This document shows positions 1-8,786 of a DNA stretch of 64,000 nucleotides, one piece after another. The number at the start of each line of letters is the position of its first letter. Positions within the stretch are counted from its first letter, which is position 1. Origin of the DNA: Dokdonella sp. (GTDB lineage: Bacteria > Pseudomonadota > Gammaproteobacteria > Xanthomonadales > Rhodanobacteraceae); assembly GCF_017744955.1 (NCBI RefSeq), contig NZ_JAGIAG010000009.1, positions 50,093-114,092 of the forward strand. Reading direction: 5' to 3'. The notes beneath the pieces were generated by a model. The model did no database searches, was not told the origin of the DNA, and saw only the letters and a program-made list of their open reading frames with translations. The translations under genes were made by a program, and so were the position numbers.

Positions 1-633
1 ATGTACATCCTCTACTACTCGCCCGGCACCGCCAGCATGGCCGTCCATCTGGCGCTGCTGGAAATCGGCGCTCCGCACGAGCTGCGCAAGATCGACATCG
101 ACGCCGGCGACCAGCGCCAGGCGGACTACCTGAGGCTGAATCCGACCGGCATGGTGCCGACCCTGGTGGTCGACGGTGCGCCGTACTACGAATGCCTGGC
201 GATGCTCCTGCTGCTCGCCGAACGCCATCCGGAAGCGGCGCTGGCGCCGGCCCCCGGCACGCCGCAACGCGCGACGTACCTGCAATGGATGGCGCATTTC
301 GCCAACACGCTGCAGCCCGCGTTCCGGCAATGGTTCTATCCGCAGGACTTCGCGCGCGCCGAACACGAACAGGATTCGAAGGCGTTCGCGCGCCGGCGCA
401 TCGAGGCGGTGTGGCAGCGGCTCGACGCGCATCTCGCCGCGCACGGCCCGTATCTGCTCGGCGACGACCTCGGCGTCGCCGATCTCTACGCGACGATGCT
501 GATGCGCTGGTCGCGCAACATGCCCAAACCCGCCACCGCGTGGCCGGCGATCGCCGCGCTGGCGGAACGTGTGAAGGCGCGGCCGAGCTGGCAGCGCCTG
601 TACGAGATCGAAGGCCTGACGGAATGGGCGTGA
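1..633 (+). CDS. Glutathione S-transferase family protein
   Basis: A 210-residue soluble protein with the two-domain GST layout. The N-terminal thioredoxin-like half has the cis-proline strand VPTLVVDG (about residues 52-59) and the glutathione-contacting acidic position in YECLAM (about 63-68). The helical C-terminal half carries GVADLYATML (about 158-167), the usual N-capping region. The family conjugates or reduces substrates with glutathione in the cytosol. The first turn reads SPGTASMA where beta-class enzymes have PGACS, so the class-specific cysteine is absent; chemistry may depend on another residue, or this may be a different class. The first ATG is base 1 of the window, so a start further upstream cannot be excluded. 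It converges with the cyclase gene on the other strand, 10 bp away. The physiological substrate cannot be told from sequence. Confidence 0.85.
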   Translation: MYILYYSPGTASMAVHLALLEIGAPHELRKIDIDAGDQRQADYLRLNPTGMVPTLVVDGAPYYECLAMLLLLAERHPEAALAPAPGTPQRATYLQWMAHFANTLQPAFRQWFYPQDFARAEHEQDSKAFARRRIEAVWQRLDAHLAAHGPYLLGDDLGVADLYATMLMRWSRNMPKPATAWPAIAALAERVKARPSWQRLYEIEGLTEWA

Positions 634-643
634 GGCGCGCGCC

Positions 644-1540
644 TCAGACTTCCGCGCGCACGCAGTTGCGTCCGCCCTGCTTGGCGCGATAGAGCTGCGC
701 GTCGGCGGCGCGCATCAGGTCGCCGACCAGGCTCATGCCCGCGCGCCAGCTGGCCACGCCGATGCTGACCGTGACGCGGCGCGCGCCGGCCTGCGGATCG
801 AGATCGAGCGCGGCCACCGCGCGGCACAACCGCTCGGCGAACGCGCACGCCGCGACGGCCTCGTGCTCCGGCAGCACCGCGGCGAACTCCTCGCCGCCGA
901 TGCGCGCGAGGATGAAGTCGTCGCGCGCGTTCGCGTCGAGCGCCGCCGAGACCTGGCGCAGCACGACGTCGCCGGCCGGGTGGCCATGGCGATCGTTGAT
1001 CGACTTGAAATGATCGAGGTCGATGATCAGCAGCGCCAGCGGCCGCGCGTGACTGGCGCTGCGCGCGAGCTCGCGTTCGAGCAGCTCGAGGAAATGACGG
1101 CGGTTGTACAGGCCGGTCAGCGGATCGAGCGTGGCGAGCTGGTAGATCTCCTCGTGGTAGCGCGCCTCGACCGAGGAGCGGTCCATGAACTTCAGCACGC
1201 AGCTGCCGATCGTGATGTGGTCGCCGTCCTTCAGCTCGGCCTCGATGATCGGCTGGTCGTTGAGCAGGGTCTTGTTGGTCGACTCCAGGTCCTTGACGCG
1301 ATAGCCGGACGGCTCGCGCCAGATGCGCGCGTGCTGGCGCGACACGCTGCGTTCGAGGATCTGGAAATCGCACTCGGGCGCGCGCCCGACCGTCAGCGGC
1401 TGATCGCCGACGTCGATGCGCTGGCCGAGGCGCTGGCCCTGCAGCACGACCAGCGAAGCGGAATCGCCCCGCCCCTCGTGGCTCGGCGGGTGCAGCGTGC
1501 GTCGCTGCGTGGTGGAGGAATCGCGGTCGCGTCGGATCAT
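644..1540 (-). CDS. FHA-GGDEF diguanylate cyclase
   Basis: A 298-residue protein joining a phosphothreonine-reading FHA domain to a cyclic-di-GMP-forming GGDEF domain. FHA hallmarks are VGRAPECDF, SVSRQHARIW and DLESTNKT. The cyclase half has DPLTGLYNRRHF, IDLDHFKSINDRHG and the intact active-site loop RIGGEEF. At the place of the inhibitory RxxD site the sequence reads RDDF, so the final Asp is missing and product inhibition through that site is unlikely. The open frame reaches 1642, but the ATG at 1540 just ahead of the FHA region is preferred; neither start has a good Shine-Dalgarno. No membrane segment is seen. The divergently placed gene is a Ser/Thr kinase, a possible source of the phosphothreonine mark; that link is inference. 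Confidence 0.9.
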   Translation of the reverse strand: MIRRDRDSSTTQRRTLHPPSHEGRGDSASLVVLQGQRLGQRIDVGDQPLTVGRAPECDFQILERSVSRQHARIWREPSGYRVKDLESTNKTLLNDQPIIEAELKDGDHITIGSCVLKFMDRSSVEARYHEEIYQLATLDPLTGLYNRRHFLELLERELARSASHARPLALLIIDLDHFKSINDRHGHPAGDVVLRQVSAALDANARDDFILARIGGEEFAAVLPEHEAVAACAFAERLCRAVAALDLDPQAGARRVTVSIGVASWRAGMSLVGDLMRAADAQLYRAKQGGRNCVRAEV

Positions 1541-1828
1541 GTCAGGGGAGTGGCCCGGCGTTGGGGTTCTTCGAATGCTCCGTTCCCGACGGCTCCGAGT
1601 CGAATCGGCCGGGCCGGGAGGCCGCTGCACGGACACTCGCATGCTCGACCGCGCAGGCGCTTTCCTGTGGCGAAGAGGCTCGCAATGCCTTCGGGCTCCT
1701 TGCTGCGCCGCACAATCCGACGCGATGCCTGCGCGCCGTTCCTCGGTGCGCGCCGTCGAAACGGCCTATACTCTGTGCGTTAGTTCACATTTTAGGCACA
1801 CGCGGATCGCAGCGGAACAGGGGCCGCC

Positions 1829-4237
1829 ATGCACGTCAGCGACATCTCGCCCGACGAGGCGACCGAAGTCCAGTCCTTGCAGCAGGCTTCCGCGGCGGAC
1901 ACCCCCGCCGCCGCGCCGCTCCCCGCCGGCACCGTCTTCGGCGCCTACGTGATCCGCCGCGTCCTCGGCGAAGGCGGCATGGGCCGTGTCTATCTCGCCG
2001 AACAGACGCGCCCCGTGCGCCGCGAAGTCGCGTTGAAGCTGATCCGCGAGCAGATCGCCAGCCCGCTCGCGCGCGCTTATTTCGAGGTCGAACGCCAGGC
2101 GCTGGCGCAGATGCAGCACCCGGCGATCGCGCAGGTGTTCGACGCCGGTGCCGGCGAGGACGGCCATCTGTATCTGGCGATGGAAGTCGTCGAAGGCGTC
2201 TCGATCACGCGCTTCTGCCGCGAAGAGCAGCTCTCGCTCGACCAGCGCCTGAGGCTGTTCGCGCTCGTCTGCCGCGGCGTCCAGCATGCGCACCAGAAAG
2301 GCATCCTGCACCGCGACCTGAAACCGGCCAACGTGCTGGTGCGGCGCGTCGACGGCGAGCCGGCGCCGAAGATCATCGACTTCGGCATCGCCGTCGGCAG
2401 CGCCGACACCGGCATCGACGACTACGCCGGGACCGCCGTCTACATGAGTCCTGAGCAGGCGGCGCCGCAGCAGCGCCCGCTGGACACGCGCAGCGACGTC
2501 TACTCGCTCGGCGTGATGCTGTACGAAGTGCTCACCGACGCCGACGCGGCCGAGCTGACGTCGGCCGCGCACCGCTCGGCACGCGCACCGCAACAGACCC
2601 TGCTCGCCGCGCTCGACGGCGAGGCCGGCGCGCCTTCGGCGGACACGCTGATCGCGGCCACGCGCCACCTGCCGGCCGAGCTGCGCGCGGTGCTGCGCAA
2701 GACGCTCGCGCTCGAACGCAACGACCGCTACGACTCCGCCGCCGCACTGGCCGACGAGCTGGAACGCTTCCGCGAGCGCCGCCCGCTGCAGGCGATGCGG
2801 CGCTCGCGCGGATACCTGCTGCGCAAGTTCGTGCAGCGGCATCGGATCGGCTTCGCCGCCAGCACGCTGGCCGTGCTCGCCCTGCTGCTCGGCAGCGCGC
2901 TGGCCGTCGACGGCCTGGTGCGCGCACGCCGCGCCGCCGCGATCGCCCAGGTCGAGGCGGCCAAGGCGACCCAGGTCGCCGGTTTCGTGCGCGAGATGCT
3001 GGCCGGCATCGATCCGGACCGCGCGCGCAGCATGGACCGCAGCCTGATGCGCCTGCTGCTCGACTCGGCCGCCGCGCGCGCCGAACGCCAGCTCGGCGCG
3101 CAGCCGGCCGTGCGCGCCGAGATCGAGCGCACGATCGCCGGCAGCTACGCCTCGCTCGGCGAACTCGACCTCGCCGGCAGGCATTACGAAGCGGCGATCG
3201 CCGCGAGCCGCAGCGCGGGCGCTGCGAACGCGCAGGTCGCGCGGCTGATCGTGCGCAACGCGGAGAACATCGACAACCAGGGCAAGCCGCAGGAGGCGCT
3301 GCAGGTCGCGCAGCAGGCGCTGGCGATGGTCGCGGCGCTGCCACCGGACGATCGCGACCGGCTCTTCATCGAGAGCCACCTGGCCGGTATCGAAAGCGAC
3401 GCCGGCCAGCTCGAAGCGAGCCACGATCGCTACCTGCGCGTGCTCGAGCGCCAGCGCCGCCTGTTCGGCGAACACGACGAGGACACCCTCGAAAGCGTCG
3501 AGGGCCTGGCCATCACCGCGGCGATGATGGCGCGCTTCGACGAGGCGCGGCCGCTGTACGAAACCCTGGTCGCGCAGCGCCGCGCGCGCTACGGCGACGA
3601 GCATTCCAAGACGCTGTCGGCGATCAACGGCCTGGCCATCCTCGAACTCGAGCAGAAGCGCTTCGCCGAGGCCGAGAAGCTGCTGGCGCCGCAGTTGCCG
3701 ATCGCCGAGCGCGTGTTCGGGGCGGAACATCCCACGACCCTGCGCTTCATCAGCAATCTCGGCGGCGCGATCCGCCAGCAAGGCCGCAACGAGGAAGCGC
3801 GCCCGTACTACGAGCGCGCATTCGCGCTGTCGAGCAAGCTGTCGGGTCCGGCGAGTCCCGGCACCGTCATCGCCGAGAGCAATCTGGCCGCGCTGCTGCG
3901 CGACGCCGGCGAACTGGAGCCGGCCTTGCGCCACGCGCGCGCGGCCGATGCGAACGCCGAGACGGCGTTCGCCGACAATCCGATCCGCGCGATCTTCCGC
4001 AAGGAGCTCGCCACGGTGCTGATCAGCCTGCATCGCTACGCCGACGCCGAGCGCGAACTCGCGCAGGCCTGGGCGACGTTCAGCGCCGCACCCGCGTACG
4101 GCCCCGCTCATCCGCGCGCGCAGGAAGTGGTCGACACCTATGTCGTGCTGTACGCGGCCTGGGGCAAGCCGGACCTCGAAGCCGAATGGAAGGCGCGCAA
4201 GACGCCGCCGGAGACGGCGGCCGGCGGCCCCGGCTGA
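1829..4237 (+). CDS. Membrane-anchored Ser/Thr protein kinase with TPR sensor region
   Basis: An 802-residue Hanks-type kinase. The glycine loop GEGGMG (about 47-52), catalytic Lys70 (VALK), HRDLKPANVL (His161-Arg162-Asp163), DFG (Asp185) and SPEQA in the activation segment are all present, so it should be active. After the kinase domain comes a basic linker, one membrane helix (about 343-365) and a C-terminal half of tetratricopeptide repeats, several of the 42-residue kinesin-light-chain type (for example ARPLYETLVAQRRARYG). The topology suggests a cytoplasmic kinase with TPRs on the far side of the membrane as sensor or docking surface. No phosphatase gene is adjacent; the divergent FHA-GGDEF gene is the only nearby candidate target. 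A TATACT hexamer at 1767-1772 could be a -10 element, but I see no convincing -35 box. ATG 1829 follows a purine-rich AACAGGGG. Confidence 0.9.
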   Translation: MHVSDISPDEATEVQSLQQASAADTPAAAPLPAGTVFGAYVIRRVLGEGGMGRVYLAEQTRPVRREVALKLIREQIASPLARAYFEVERQALAQMQHPAIAQVFDAGAGEDGHLYLAMEVVEGVSITRFCREEQLSLDQRLRLFALVCRGVQHAHQKGILHRDLKPANVLVRRVDGEPAPKIIDFGIAVGSADTGIDDYAGTAVYMSPEQAAPQQRPLDTRSDVYSLGVMLYEVLTDADAAELTSAAHRSARAPQQTLLAALDGEAGAPSADTLIAATRHLPAELRAVLRKTLALERNDRYDSAAALADELERFRERRPLQAMRRSRGYLLRKFVQRHRIGFAASTLAVLALLLGSALAVDGLVRARRAAAIAQVEAAKATQVAGFVREMLAGIDPDRARSMDRSLMRLLLDSAAARAERQLGAQPAVRAEIERTIAGSYASLGELDLAGRHYEAAIAASRSAGAANAQVARLIVRNAENIDNQGKPQEALQVAQQALAMVAALPPDDRDRLFIESHLAGIESDAGQLEASHDRYLRVLERQRRLFGEHDEDTLESVEGLAITAAMMARFDEARPLYETLVAQRRARYGDEHSKTLSAINGLAILELEQKRFAEAEKLLAPQLPIAERVFGAEHPTTLRFISNLGGAIRQQGRNEEARPYYERAFALSSKLSGPASPGTVIAESNLAALLRDAGELEPALRHARAADANAETAFADNPIRAIFRKELATVLISLHRYADAERELAQAWATFSAAPAYGPAHPRAQEVVDTYVVLYAAWGKPDLEAEWKARKTPPETAAGGPG

Positions 4238-4322
4238 ACGAAGCGCGGCGCGACGCGCACCTCTGGCACTGCGGGAAGTCCGCCTGGGGAAGATCGCGGA
4301 CGATCGCCCGCTTGCCGCGCGC

Positions 4323-4352
4323 CCGGATTCGCGGCGCTCGCCGCGAATCCGG
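4323..4352. terminator. Perfect 13-bp hairpin between convergent genes
   Basis: Arms CCGGATTCGCGGC and GCCGCGAATCCGG are exactly complementary around a 4-base loop, in the 137-bp gap between the kinase stop and the convergent DUF2884 gene. Partly complementary GGGAAGATCGC and GCGATCTC-type flanks would lengthen the stem. There is no T-tract on either side, so it is a probable bidirectional terminator or 3'-end stabiliser rather than a textbook intrinsic terminator. Confidence 0.6.
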
Positions 4353-4374
4353 CTGCGGAGATCGCTCTTCCCAC

Positions 4375-5136
4375 TCAGTGCTCGACGCGCACCAGCTCCA
4401 GCCGCCTTCCGTCGTCGAGACGCACGTCGAGCTCGGATTCGATCCGGGCCAGCGCGCGCAGGCGCGGGCAGAGGCCTTCGGCGCGGCGTTCGAGGTCCTT
4501 GCTGCGGCGCTCGACCGCGCGTTCGACCTTGGCCTCGAGCGCGTTCGCGCGCGCTTCCAGTTCGGCCGCGGCCTTTTCGTCGCCGCTGAACGCGACCGCG
4601 ATCGCCTGACCGGCGACGTTGCCGGCGATCTCGCCGACCAGGGTGCCGGCGATGCTCTCGGCGAGACGATCGACGTCGCCGTCGCTCCAGGCGTCGAAGC
4701 GGTCGTTGTCGGCGAGGCGCCGGTCGAGTTCGCGCCCGGCCCGCGCCAGGCGTTCGGCGCTGGCGCGCGCGGCCTGCGGATCCCTGGCGAACGCGGCGGA
4801 GACTTCGGTGACCGCGTCGAGCGCGATCGCGATCGCCTCGCGGGCGATTCCCTTCACTTCCGGCACGGTGTCGCGCACGCCGCGCTCGATCTCGATCAGG
4901 CGCCGGCGATCGGCCGCGTCGACGTCGACGCGCCGACCGTCCACGCGCAGCGTGCCGTCGGCGACGACCACACTCGCCGGCGTGCCGTGCTCGCGCTTGA
5001 ACTCGAGGCGGTCGGCGTCGACGGTCAGCGAATAGTCGCTGTGCAGGTTGCAGTCGGAACCGCGGACGTCGATGCCGGCGTGCGCGGCGGTGGCGCCGGC
5101 GAGACCCAGCGCGGCGGCGAGAAACAGACGGTGCAT
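4375..5136 (-). CDS. DUF2884 (YggN-type) exported protein
   Basis: A 253-residue protein with a Sec signal peptide (MHRLFLAAALGLAGATAAHA) and a helical, charged body of the DUF2884/YggN family, whose role is not known. Cysteines near the mature N-terminus (GSDCNLH) and near the C-terminus (GLCPRLR) could form a disulfide in the periplasm. The long helical stretch (about 130-230) is rich in Ala, Glu and Arg. The frame is open to 5199, but the ATG at 5136 directly follows AGGAGGATCGCC, a strong Shine-Dalgarno, and starts the signal peptide. A 21-bp block just ahead of that site resembles the leader of opgD. Confidence 0.8.
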   Translation of the reverse strand: MHRLFLAAALGLAGATAAHAGIDVRGSDCNLHSDYSLTVDADRLEFKREHGTPASVVVADGTLRVDGRRVDVDAADRRRLIEIERGVRDTVPEVKGIAREAIAIALDAVTEVSAAFARDPQAARASAERLARAGRELDRRLADNDRFDAWSDGDVDRLAESIAGTLVGEIAGNVAGQAIAVAFSGDEKAAAELEARANALEAKVERAVERRSKDLERRAEGLCPRLRALARIESELDVRLDDGRRLELVRVEH

Positions 5137-5248
5137 GGCGATCCTCCTCTCGAATGCTTCGCTTCGATGCGGAGGATCGCGCGGCGGTTTAAACGGCACG
5201 CGTGCCGGGCGTCACCCAACGCACGGCACGGTGCCGGAAGTCACGACG

Positions 5249-5950
5249 TCACTGACGGTCGTTCGGCGCGATCAGCGCGCGATAGGCCAGGCCGCCGAGC
5301 GCGCCGCCGACGATCGGAGCGAGCCAGAACAGCCACAGCTGCGACAGCGCGCCGGTGCTGGCGAATAGCGCGACGCCGGTCGAGCGCGCCGGATTCACCG
5401 ACGTATTGGTGACCGGGATGCTGATCAGGTGGATCAGGGTCAGCGCGAAGCCGATCGCGATCGGCGCGAAGCCGGTCGGCGCGCGGCCGTGCGTGGAACC
5501 CATGATGATGAAGACGAAGAAGAACGTCAGCACGACTTCGCAGATCAGCGCGGCCTGCAGCGAATAGCCGCCCGGCGACAGCTCGCCGTAGCCGTTGGAG
5601 GCGAAGCCGCCGACCTCGAAGCCCGGTTTGCCGCTGGCGATCAGGTACAGAACGCCCGCGGCGGCGATCGCGCCGATCACCTGGGCGATGATGTACGGGA
5701 TCAGGTCACTGGCGGGAAAGCGTCCGCCGGCGACCAGGCCGACCGACACGGCCGGATTGAAATGACCGCCCGAAACATGGCCCACCGCGTAGGCCATCGT
5801 CAGCACCGTCAGGCCGAAGGCGAGCGCGACGCCGGCGAAGCCGATGCCGAGCGTCGGCACCGCTGCCGCCAGCACGGCGCTGCCGCAGCCGCCGAGCACG
5901 AGCCAGAACGTACCGAAGAATTCCGCACCCAATCGTTTGCCCATCGACAT
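5249..5950 (-). CDS. aqpZ: Aquaporin Z, water channel
   Basis: A 233-residue six-helix membrane channel for rapid water movement across the inner membrane. Both NPA boxes are present (GGHFNPAVS and NTSVNPARS). The selectivity-filter residues match orthodox water channels: a Phe in the first helix, the His in LIHLISIP, the Thr before the second NPA region and the Arg after the second NPA. The N-terminus FFGTFWLVLGGCGSAVLAA is almost identical to Escherichia coli AqpZ as I know it. Two in-frame ATGs (5950 and 5944) are possible; GGGAGATGAGACG ahead of 5950 favours the first. It stands alone on the minus strand, divergent from the DUF4242 gene. Confidence 0.97.
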   Translation of the reverse strand: MSMGKRLGAEFFGTFWLVLGGCGSAVLAAAVPTLGIGFAGVALAFGLTVLTMAYAVGHVSGGHFNPAVSVGLVAGGRFPASDLIPYIIAQVIGAIAAAGVLYLIASGKPGFEVGGFASNGYGELSPGGYSLQAALICEVVLTFFFVFIIMGSTHGRAPTGFAPIAIGFALTLIHLISIPVTNTSVNPARSTGVALFASTGALSQLWLFWLAPIVGGALGGLAYRALIAPNDRQ

Positions 5951-6181
5951 CGTCTCATCTCCCGTTGATCAGTTAGGAACGCAAGCGACGCGGCGGCGCC
6001 CGCCCCTGGCGGCTGCCGCGTGCGCCGCATCCTACGTCGAGCGCGCGGCAAGCGTGCGTGAACAACGCAACAAACGGTCACGGCGCACGGCGCCGGGCAC
6101 GGCCGCCCGGACGCGCGCGGCATTGGTGTTCGCGCCGGATCGGGCGGACAATGCCCTCCCCTCCGGATCGCGAGGTGCGTC

Positions 6182-6454
6182 ATGCCGAAGTACGTGATCG
6201 AACGCGACATCCCCGGCGCGGGCCGCCTGACGGCGCAGGAGCTGCAAGCGATTTCGCAGAAGTCCTGCGGCGTGCTGCGCGACATGGGCCCGCAGGTGCA
6301 GTGGCTGCAGAGCTACGTCACCGACGACAAGATCTACTGCGTCTACATCGCGCCGGACGAAGCCAGCGTGCGCGAGCACGCGGCGCAGGGCGGCTTTCCG
6401 GCGAACAGCGTCGCACGCGTGCGCGCGGTGATCGATCCGACCACGTCGGAATAG
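6182..6454 (+). CDS. DUF4242 small protein
   Basis: A 90-residue protein that begins MPKYVIERDIPGAG and continues with the pattern of the DUF4242 (SCO4226-like) ferredoxin-fold family: a beta strand, a long helix with a conserved Cys (QKSCGVL), a tryptophan (VQWLQSYV), and the strand KIYCVYIAPDEASVREHA. Some relatives bind nickel or form dimers; no function can be assigned here. GAGGTGCGTC precedes the ATG. Its stop lies 2 bp from the stop of the convergent VIT gene. Confidence 0.85.
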   Translation: MPKYVIERDIPGAGRLTAQELQAISQKSCGVLRDMGPQVQWLQSYVTDDKIYCVYIAPDEASVREHAAQGGFPANSVARVRAVIDPTTSE

Positions 6455-6456
6455 CG

Positions 6457-7146
6457 TCAGGCTTCGAACAGCCGGCCGATGACGGCGGTGGCCGCCATCG
6501 CCAGCGCGCTCCAGAAGACCACGCGCAGTGCGCCGGGCAGCATCGGCGCGCCGCCCGCGCGCGCGGCGGTGGCGCCGAGCGCGGCCAGCGCGACCAGGCA
6601 CGCAGCCATCACCGTCACGGCGAGGCCCTGCAGCGGTGCCAGCGCGACGACCAGCAGCGGCAACGCGGCGCCGCTGGCGAATGCCGCCGCCGAAGCGCCG
6701 GCGGCCTGCAGCGGACGAGCGCGCAGCTCGTGCGTGATGCCGAGCTCGTCGCGCGCGTGCGCGCCGAGCGCATCGTGCGCGGTCAACTGCTCGGCGACGC
6801 GATGGGCGAGCTCGGCGTCGAGCCCGCGCCTGACGTAGATGCCGGCCAGCTCGCGCAGTTCGCCTTCCGGGTATTGCCGGAGCTCGTGCCGCTCGATCGC
6901 CAGGTCCGCCTTCTCCGTGTCCGCCTGCGAGCTGACCGAGACGAACTCGCCGGCGGCCATCGACAACGCGCCGCCGACCAGCCCGGCAACGCCGGCGAGC
7001 AGGATGCTGTGCCGCTCCGAGCCGGCGGCGGCGAAGCCGACGATCAGGCTGGCGGTCGAGACGACGCCGTCGTTGGCACCGAGCACGGCGGCGCGCAGCC
7101 AGCCGACGCGATTGGAACGATGAACCTCGCCTTGATGCCTCGGCAT
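6457..7146 (-). CDS. VIT/CCC1-family Fe/Mn transporter
   Basis: A 229-residue membrane protein of the vacuolar iron transporter family, which exports or stores Fe(II)/Mn(II). The opening GWLRAAVLGANDGVVSTAS is the family signature. A second helix (LVGGALSMAAGEFVSVSSQ) leads to a charged cytoplasmic loop (about 75-125) rich in Glu and His where metals are bound in relatives. Three more hydrophobic segments follow (AFASGAALPLLVVAL, LAVTVMAACLVALAALGAT, VVFWSALAMAATAVIG). There is no extra ferritin domain. ATG 7146 follows GGGAAATCGC. It is divergent from opgG across about 110 bp, with no recognisable Fur box. Confidence 0.9.
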   Translation of the reverse strand: MPRHQGEVHRSNRVGWLRAAVLGANDGVVSTASLIVGFAAAGSERHSILLAGVAGLVGGALSMAAGEFVSVSSQADTEKADLAIERHELRQYPEGELRELAGIYVRRGLDAELAHRVAEQLTAHDALGAHARDELGITHELRARPLQAAGASAAAFASGAALPLLVVALAPLQGLAVTVMAACLVALAALGATAARAGGAPMLPGALRVVFWSALAMAATAVIGRLFEA

Positions 7147-7256
7147 GCGATTTCCCGGCGGTTTTCCTGACTGGAGTCACACTCGGTCGCGCCCACTTTG
7201 CGCGATGTGAACATCTGGAATCGTAGCATCCGGATTCCGCCCGTGATCGAGCACCG

Positions 7257-8786
7257 ATGCCGCCCCGTCCTGCGTCTCCCGCATTGCTGTGCCTGCTGTT
7301 CGCGTTCTGCGCGACGGGCGCGCTGCACGCGAGCGCCGCGGGCTTCGGCTTGAAGGACGTCGACGCATTGGCCAAGCAGCGCGCCGCGGCAGCGTTCACC
7401 AATCCGGATGCGAACCTCCCGCCCGAACTGCAACGCCTCGACCACGACCGCTACCAGGCGATCGCCTTCAAGCCCGACACCGCGCTGTGGCACGGCGCCA
7501 AGCCGCCGCTGCCGTTCACGCTGGCGTTCTTTCCGCAGGGCTGGGCGTTCGACCGGCCGGTCGGCCTGCACGAGATCACGCCGCGCGGCGTGCACGATCT
7601 CGCCTTCGATCCCGCGCAGTTCGACTTCGGCGCGGCGAAGGTCGATCCTTCCGCGATACAGGGCCTCGGCTACGCCGGCTTCCGCGCGACCACCGCCTTG
7701 AACCTGCCGGGACAGAGCGACGAATTCGTCTCGTTCCTCGGCGCGAGCTATTTCCGCGCGATCGGCAAGGGCCAGCTGTACGGCCTTTCCGCGCGCGGGC
7801 TGGCGATCGACACCGCGCAGGCCTCGGGCGAGGAGTTTCCGCGCTTCGTCGAATTCTGGATCGAGCGGCCGAAGCCGAACGCCGGGCAGCTCGTCGTCTA
7901 CGGCCTGCTCGATTCGCCGCGCGCGAGCGGCGCGTACCGCTTCGCGATCCAGCCCGGCGTCGACACCGTGGTCGAGGTCGAGGCGCGCATCTACCTGCGC
8001 GACAAGGTCGACAAGCTCGGCCTCGCGCCGCTGACCAGCATGTATCTGCGCGGCGCCAACCAGCGCACGCCGAGCGGCGAGGACTACCGGCCCGAAGTCC
8101 ACGATTCCGACGGACTGTCGGTGCAGTCCGACGGCGGCGAGTGGATCTGGCGGCCGCTGCTCAATCCCAAGCGCCTGCTGGTCACCTCCTTCGCGCAAAC
8201 CCATCCGCGCGGCTTCGGCCTGATGCAGCGCGCGCGCGGCTTCGATCGCTACGAAGATCTGCAGACGCGCTACGACCTGCATCCGAGCGCATGGGTCGAG
8301 CCGATCGGCGACTGGGGCGCAGGGCGCGTCGAACTGGTGATGATCCCGGCCCAGGACGAAACCAACGACAACATCGTCGCCTACTGGGTACCGGCGACGA
8401 CGCCCGCGCTGCAGCAGCCGCTCGCGCTGAAGTATCGCGTGCACTGGCAGAAGGATCAGGAGACGCAGCCGCCGTTCGCCCGCGTCGTGCAGACGCGCCA
8501 GGGCACGCGCAGCGCGCGCAACGACGAACACTCGATCGGCTTCGCGATCGATTTCGCCGGGCCGCTCGACGGCGACGGCGACGGCGAGGTCGAGGCGGTG
8601 GTCGGTGCGGACGCCAACGCGCAGGCGCTGCAGCACAGCCTGAAGCCGAGCGCGGACGGCGCAGGCTGGCGCCTCAGCCTGCGCCTGAAGCGCAACGACG
8701 ACGCCAAGCCGGTCGAGTTGCGCGCCTATCTCAAGCGCGGCGCGGCGGTATCGGAAACATGGAGCTACGTGCTGCCGCCGAACTGA
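7257..8786 (+). CDS. opgG: Periplasmic glucan biosynthesis protein OpgG
   Basis: A 509-residue periplasmic protein with a cleavable signal peptide (first about 27 residues, ending in HASAAG). It belongs to the MdoG/OpgG/OpgD family that shapes and releases osmoregulated periplasmic glucans. Family blocks include FVSFLGASYFRAIGKG, YGLSARGLAIDT, EEFPRFVEFWIERP, LAPLTSMY, IHDSD-type VHDSDGLS, GEWIWRPL, HPRGFGLMQR and NIVAYWVP. It differs from the second copy (opgD, 11442-13013) in having a plain Sec signal without a twin-arginine, so it is named opgG and opens the gene cluster. Its last 28 bp overlap the start of opgH, implying translational coupling. No strong ribosome site precedes ATG 7257. 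Confidence 0.92.
   Translation: MPPRPASPALLCLLFAFCATGALHASAAGFGLKDVDALAKQRAAAAFTNPDANLPPELQRLDHDRYQAIAFKPDTALWHGAKPPLPFTLAFFPQGWAFDRPVGLHEITPRGVHDLAFDPAQFDFGAAKVDPSAIQGLGYAGFRATTALNLPGQSDEFVSFLGASYFRAIGKGQLYGLSARGLAIDTAQASGEEFPRFVEFWIERPKPNAGQLVVYGLLDSPRASGAYRFAIQPGVDTVVEVEARIYLRDKVDKLGLAPLTSMYLRGANQRTPSGEDYRPEVHDSDGLSVQSDGGEWIWRPLLNPKRLLVTSFAQTHPRGFGLMQRARGFDRYEDLQTRYDLHPSAWVEPIGDWGAGRVELVMIPAQDETNDNIVAYWVPATTPALQQPLALKYRVHWQKDQETQPPFARVVQTRQGTRSARNDEHSIGFAIDFAGPLDGDGDGEVEAVVGADANAQALQHSLKPSADGAGWRLSLRLKRNDDAKPVELRAYLKRGAAVSETWSYVLPPN

Noticed and set aside
1766..4111. 781-codon minus-strand ORF opposite the kinase gene
   Set aside because: It is the antisense shadow of a high-GC gene. The plus frame has clear kinase and TPR motifs, while this one is low-complexity Arg/Ala/Gly text without domains.
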